From: Propionibacteriaceae bacterium
Lineage (GTDB): Bacteria > Actinomycetota > Actinomycetes > Propionibacteriales > Propionibacteriaceae
Direction of reading: 5' to 3'
Assembly (NCBI GenBank): GCA_031268065.1
Contig: JAIRXX010000016.1
Span: 1-9,516 of the forward strand
DNA: 9,516 bases
The notes beneath the pieces are model-generated. The model was not told the origin of the DNA. It ran no database searches and was given only the letters and a program-made list of their open reading frames with translations. A program made the translations under genes and the position numbers. Shown piece after piece: positions 6,046 through 9,516 of this stretch (position 1 is its first letter; every line of letters begins with the position of its first letter).

Positions 6046-7497
6046 CTATCTGAACAAAAGGGTTTTCACGACCACTGGCAACACTCTGCCCTTGGCCGTT
6101 GGCGTACCGATGTCCACGTAGTCTCCACTAGCTACGCTGACGGCATCGATGCAGATGAATCCGCGTTGGCCCGGCAGGGCCGCCCGGACGGCTTGTCCTA
6201 ATACTTTCGCTAAGTCGTTCTCACTGATGATGATGAGTGGGAAGCCCGCTGCCAACAGTGGCGCCGCCCCCTCCATGATCGCTTGGGCCAGCTGGCCCAC
6301 CTGTTTGAAGCTCGGTGACCGCGGGCCGGTGAAGGCTATGGCCACGAGCTGCAATTCCCCATCCAGCCGGAACCATTCGAGCTTTTCCCCGATGGCGGCG
6401 CACATGGCCGTCGGCGAGGCCTCTTCGGCTGGATTCAGTTTTAGGATGGGGACATTCTTGACCGGCAGCAGCGACTCGTCGTATTCGATGGTGCTGCCGG
6501 AAATTTCGGCGATGTGCGTCCCGGCACCGACGACGGTGGCGCGGATCGTCTGGTTCGGGACGATCCGGGCAATCCGGGCGATGGCCTGGGATTCGCGGAT
6601 GGACTGGCCGAGCAGTATTCCGATATCGCCGTAACGGAAGACGTCTGGCTCTGGCTGGTCGCGGTAAATCTGATCGGCAACCCCGCCGGAGACGCAGATG
6701 TGGCTGGGGATTCCCGGAAGGACAATGTCTTTGTCCTCCTCGGTGCGGATGCGCGGGAAGAAAGGCGATTTGGGCGTCAGCCCGAGCGACATTTCCAACA
6801 GCCGGGTCATCGCCGTGCAGACCCGGCGCAACGTCGGCACGTCGGCACGGTCGCCCTCGCGGAGCCGGATGCCCTCGGCCAGGCACAATTCTTTGATCTT
6901 GGGGGCTATATAGCTGACGGTTTCCCGGTCGCGGTCCACCCGGATCAGCCTGCCGCCGATGTCTAGGCAAGTCACCGCCACCAGCCGTCCCCGGTCGAAC
7001 ATCGCCAGGTTGGACGTTCCGCCGCCCACATCGTAATTGACCACGGTGGTGGAGTGGTCCTTGGAGAAGACGTCGGCGCCGGCGCCGCGCCCGGCGATGA
7101 CCGATTCCAATTCCGGCCCGGCTGCGGCGACCACGAAATCCCCGGCGAAGTCGGAGAGGTGGTGTACGACGTCGTTGGCATTCTCCTTGCGGGCGGTCTC
7201 GCCGGTGATGACGACTGCCCCGGTGCCGATTGTGGTGCGGTCAACTCCGGCCAAGTCGTACTCGCCCGCGACGATATCGCGCACGGCGGCCATGTCAATC
7301 CGGCTCGGGGAGAGCAGCGGCGTGGTGTGGATGCCGCCAAGGTAAACGATCTGCTTGTCAATGATCTCGAAACGCGGCACCGAAAATCCGCTGGACATGT
7401 CCTGGATGGTGATGTGGGAGAAAATCACTTGGGTGGTGGAGGTTCCGATGTCGATCCCGACGCTCAACAGCACATCGCGGCCCGAGTTGTGGCTCAT
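6046..7497 (-). CDS. eutA: EutA, reactivating factor of ethanolamine ammonia-lyase
   Basis: This 483-residue ATPase-fold (ASKHA) protein exchanges inactivated cobalamin on EutBC for fresh adenosylcobalamin at the cost of ATP. Phosphate-1 is VGIDIGTSTTQ at 13-23, phosphate-2 is NYDVGGGTSNLAMF at 154-167, and the adenosine-type motif is HICVSGGVADQIY at 266-278. Other EutA blocks are TGAVVITGETARKENA (92-107), where EutA, like GrpE-independent reactivases, carries conserved polar residues, and the VVAAAGPELESVIAGRGAGA stretch (122-141). The length is close to the 467 of E. coli EutA. The ATG at 7497 overlaps the eutP stop by four bases (ATGA), pointing to translational coupling. It is followed by an 88-bp gap before eutB that holds a tandem palindrome. 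Confidence 0.95.
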   Translation of the reverse strand: MSHNSGRDVLLSVGIDIGTSTTQVIFSHITIQDMSSGFSVPRFEIIDKQIVYLGGIHTTPLLSPSRIDMAAVRDIVAGEYDLAGVDRTTIGTGAVVITGETARKENANDVVHHLSDFAGDFVVAAAGPELESVIAGRGAGADVFSKDHSTTVVNYDVGGGTSNLAMFDRGRLVAVTCLDIGGRLIRVDRDRETVSYIAPKIKELCLAEGIRLREGDRADVPTLRRVCTAMTRLLEMSLGLTPKSPFFPRIRTEEDKDIVLPGIPSHICVSGGVADQIYRDQPEPDVFRYGDIGILLGQSIRESQAIARIARIVPNQTIRATVVGAGTHIAEISGSTIEYDESLLPVKNVPILKLNPAEEASPTAMCAAIGEKLEWFRLDGELQLVAIAFTGPRSPSFKQVGQLAQAIMEGAAPLLAAGFPLIIISENDLAKVLGQAVRAALPGQRGFICIDAVSVASGDYVDIGTPTAKGRVLPVVVKTLLFR

Positions 7498-8147
7498 GGC
7501 GCAACCGCCTTGGCACGAGCCGCCGCGAAAACCGGCAGCGTCATATCCCGGACGGCTTGGTCCGCTCCGGCGAAATCTTCCGGGGTCAGCTCACCGAATT
7601 CGGGAGAGTTGAACGCCATCCGCCTGGCGCTCGCAGCTGGCGGGAGCGCCAGGCTGGGATTGGCGGCGGCGCGGCGCAGCGGAGAGGTCCGAAAAACTGG
7701 CGGGGCGGCTGGAGCCGGTTCCTCCAGGTAATCGAGCAATTCGGCGATGCCCGCGCCGGTGACCGCGCTGAGGGTGAAGATGCGCTGGGCACCGCCCGAG
7801 TTCAGCACGCTTTGGGCGTATTCAAGCTGGGCCGGGCTGGTCGCCAAGTCGGCCTTGGTGACGATTCCAAAGATCGGTTTGGCGAAAGTGGTGGCGAAAG
7901 ACGGCGGAATCCAAGTCGTCCGCGCGACGCAATCCTGGACTAGGCCGATTTCGTCCGCGTCCACTGCCGTGACGATCAAAGCCCGGTATAGCTTGCGCTG
8001 TTCCAGATACTCTCCGGGGGTGTCGATGAAATTCAGGTAGTGCTCGATGACCTGCGTCTTCTTGTATCGCAGCGAGTCATTGCCAAGCCGCTGGATGAGC
8101 GTGGTCTTGCCACAGCCGCTCATCCCGATCAAGATCGCCTTTTTCAT
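7494..8147 (-). CDS. eutP: EutP, P-loop GTPase-like protein with a long C-terminal extension
   Basis: This is a 217-residue EutP/PduV-type small GTPase relative. The Walker A/G1 motif is GMSGCGKTT at 8-16, G3 is DTPGEY at 42-47, G4 is TKAD at 97-100 (first Asn of NKxD replaced by Thr), and a G5-like SAVTG is at 127-131. Family knowledge: EutP homologues are small (about 150-160 residues). Some are reported as nucleotide-hydrolysing or acetate-kinase-like, and PduV associates with the microcompartment surface. The GTPase fold should end near residue 143. Residues 144-217 are an extra Ala/Pro-rich region ending in a more ordered part (PEFGELTPEDFAGADQAVRD). The frame and codon use stay consistent, so I read the extension as real. 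The gene is 11 bp after eutS, with AAGGA 8 nt before the ATG, and it overlaps eutA by 4 bp. Confidence 0.92.
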   Translation of the reverse strand: MKKAILIGMSGCGKTTLIQRLGNDSLRYKKTQVIEHYLNFIDTPGEYLEQRKLYRALIVTAVDADEIGLVQDCVARTTWIPPSFATTFAKPIFGIVTKADLATSPAQLEYAQSVLNSGGAQRIFTLSAVTGAGIAELLDYLEEPAPAAPPVFRTSPLRRAAANPSLALPPAASARRMAFNSPEFGELTPEDFAGADQAVRDMTLPVFAAARAKAVAP

Positions 8148-8158
8148 CGCGCCTATCC

Positions 8159-8509
8159 TTACGACCTGGTGATCGGGGTCGGAGCGAAACCCATTTCGTC
8201 GCTGAGCAGCCGCAGCACGCCTTGGAGCGCCGAGTTGACGGCCTCGACGTCACCGGTGATCAACACAGCGCCGGAGAAGCGGTCCACAAAGGCGATTTCC
8301 ACCGCCGCCGTCTTGGTCGCCATGTCGGCGGCGATGATCGCGGCTTCGGAGGGGGTGATGGTGAGGATGCCGATCGCGTTGGCGGGCTGGTCGGCGGGCA
8401 GGCCGAGCTTGAGGGTCAGGTTGCCCACCGGGTTGGCGATCAGGTGCGCGAGGGTGATCTGTTTGCCCGGAACGAATTCCTGGATTATGCGCTGTTTCTC
8501 GGCGGCCAT
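8159..8509 (-). CDS. eutS: EutS, circularly permuted BMC shell protein
   Basis: This 116-residue shell protein of the EutS/PduU type is a circularly permuted BMC domain that forms hexamers. It begins with [20 protein letters not shown] (5-24), the near-invariant EutS N terminus, and continues with [20 protein letters not shown] (45-64) and [19 protein letters not shown] (74-92). E. coli EutS is 111 residues. Three residues are inserted before AIGI. At the position of E. coli Gly39, which is known to allow the bent hexamer, this protein appears to have Asn44. The ATG follows directly after the eutG stop (TAAATG). Its ribosome site (GGGGGAGG) lies inside the last codons of eutG, so eutG and eutS are probably translated together. 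It is 11 bp before eutP. Confidence 0.95.
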   Translation of the reverse strand: MAAEKQRIIQEFVPGKQITLAHLIANPVGNLTLKLGLPADQPANAIGILTITPSEAAIIAADMATKTAAVEIAFVDRFSGAVLITGDVEAVNSALQGVLRLLSDEMGFAPTPITRS

Positions 8510-9516
8510 TTACAGCGGACCTCCCCCGGAGTGGATGTCTGCCAGCAACCGCGCCACCTCTGGTTGGCCGACGGCGACTGGATTGGACTTCGTGGTGATG
8601 TCGTTGACTATCTTGGCCGACATTTCGGCGCTCTTGGCTTGGATGTCGGATGGGCTGATCCCGGCGGCGCTGAGCGATTCGGGGATGCCGAAAGCCTTAT
8701 TGAGCTGCTGGACGGTGCGGATGAGTTCGCAGGCGGCGTCCTCGTCGCCAACCTCGCGCGGCGACCGCAATCCCATCGCCCGCGCGAAAGTCGCGTAGCG
8801 GATCAGCAATTCGGGACGTTCCAAGCTGCGATAGCGGCCAATCCCGGCATTGAAAGCGATCACCCAGGGCAGCGTGATTGAATTCGCCAGGCCGTGCGGC
8901 AGGTGGAATTCGGCGCCCAGGGTGTGCGCGATGCCGTGGACCAATCCGAGCGAAGAATTGTGGAAGGCCAGCCCGGCCATCGTGGCCGCGATCATCATGT
9001 CCTGGCAGGTGGCGTCGCTGGTGTCGCCGTCGTAGAGCCGAGGCAGGCTGCGCAGCACCGTCTGTCCGGCACGCAGCGCGTACAACTCGGTGAAGGCGGT
9101 GGACGAACCGGAGACGTAGGATTCGATGGCGTGGGTGAAGACGTCCATGCCGGGGAAGGCGATGAGGTCTTTGGGCAGGGTCTTCAGGAATTCCGGGTCG
9201 AGGATGGCCATGTCCGGAGTCATCGCGCTGTCGGAGATGGGGATTTTCACATCGCGGTCGGTGTCGGTGACCACGGTGTAGCTGGTCACCTCCGAACCCG
9301 ATCCGGCTGTGGTCGGGACAGCCACGAAGTAGGGGCGATGCACATGGCGGGATTCCATCAGCGCCTGCTTGTATTTCAGGCAGAAATACAGACAGGCCTT
9401 GGTGGTGTCGATGGCTGAGCCGCCGCCGAGCGCGATGAGGATGTCTGGCTTCTCCCGGAGCAGCATTTGCATTGCGTCGGTGACGGTGGTGATGGACGGA
9501 TCGGGGGTGACCCCGG
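8510..9516 (-). CDS. eutG: EutG, iron-containing alcohol dehydrogenase (5' end cut by window)
   Basis: The frame is open to the window edge. The first visible residues are GVTPDPSITTVTDAM, so the Met at 9472 is internal and about 50-60 N-terminal residues are missing. The visible 334 residues contain the NAD-binding GGGSAIDTTKA (30-40) and PTTAGSGSEVTS (68-79). All four metal ligands of group III alcohol dehydrogenases are present: D124 and H128 in GMDVFTHAIESY, H193 in GLVHGIAH, and H207 in LPHGLAN. The expected role is reduction of acetaldehyde to ethanol, regenerating NAD+ for EutE inside the microcompartment. The sequence around EFHLPHGLAN also resembles PduQ (1-propanol dehydrogenase), but the EutBC context favours EutG. 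No targeting helix is visible at the C terminus. It abuts eutS with no spacer. Confidence 0.92.
   Translation of the reverse strand, partial: GVTPDPSITTVTDAMQMLLREKPDILIALGGGSAIDTTKACLYFCLKYKQALMESRHVHRPYFVAVPTTAGSGSEVTSYTVVTDTDRDVKIPISDSAMTPDMAILDPEFLKTLPKDLIAFPGMDVFTHAIESYVSGSSTAFTELYALRAGQTVLRSLPRLYDGDTSDATCQDMMIAATMAGLAFHNSSLGLVHGIAHTLGAEFHLPHGLANSITLPWVIAFNAGIGRYRSLERPELLIRYATFARAMGLRSPREVGDEDAACELIRTVQQLNKAFGIPESLSAAGISPSDIQAKSAEMSAKIVNDITTKSNPVAVGQPEVARLLADIHSGGGPL

Noticed and set aside
9470..9472. ATG at 9472 as the start of the alcohol dehydrogenase.
   Set aside because: The frame stays open to the window edge and the preceding residues (GVTPDPSITTVTDA) are typical of this family, so the gene is truncated by the window.
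1..9516. Insertion sequences, CRISPR arrays, tRNA genes or attachment sites.
   Set aside because: None was found. The window is almost fully coding on one strand with short gaps only.

Overview
The window is one co-directional gene cluster for ethanolamine utilisation in a bacterial microcompartment (a eut/BMC locus). All eleven recognisable genes lie on the minus strand, so transcription runs from position 9516 toward 1. The DNA is GC-rich (roughly 60% by eye) with GC-leaning third positions. Several proteins, notably the aldehyde and alcohol dehydrogenases, resemble the versions known from Gram-positive eut loci. A high-GC Gram-positive host (Actinomycetota) is therefore my best guess, but the window holds no rRNA or marker gene to prove it.

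Layout in transcription order: eutG (iron alcohol dehydrogenase, 5' end outside the window), eutS (bent BMC shell protein), eutP (P-loop GTPase-like, with an unusual C-terminal extension), eutA (lyase reactivase), eutB and eutC (large and small subunits of the B12-dependent ethanolamine ammonia-lyase), eutE (CoA-acylating acetaldehyde dehydrogenase), eutM (main hexameric shell protein), eutJ (Hsp70-like chaperone), eutN (pentameric vertex protein) and eutQ (cupin, 3' end outside the window). The upstream half is tightly packed: eutG/eutS abut, eutS/eutP are 11 bp apart and eutP/eutA overlap by 4 bp. The downstream half has gaps of 55-88 bp at A-B, C-E, E-M and N-Q. Each of these holds a short GC-rich inverted repeat.

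Pathway: EutBC splits ethanolamine into acetaldehyde and ammonia, with EutA keeping the cobalamin site active. EutE oxidises acetaldehyde to acetyl-CoA and EutG recycles NADH by reducing part of it to ethanol. EutS, EutM and EutN build the protein shell that holds the volatile aldehyde. EutJ, EutP and EutQ are accessory (chaperone-like, GTPase/kinase-like, and assembly or acetate-kinase-like).

Not seen here: eutL, eutK, eutD, eutT, eutH, a regulator (eutVW or eutR), or any convincing promoter or terminator. These may lie outside the window. The system itself is known. The more unusual points are lineage-specific: the EutP extension, the extended EutJ, a shared targeting-like helix on EutC, EutE and EutQ, an Asn at the EutS bend position, and a tandem palindromic repeat between eutA and eutB.
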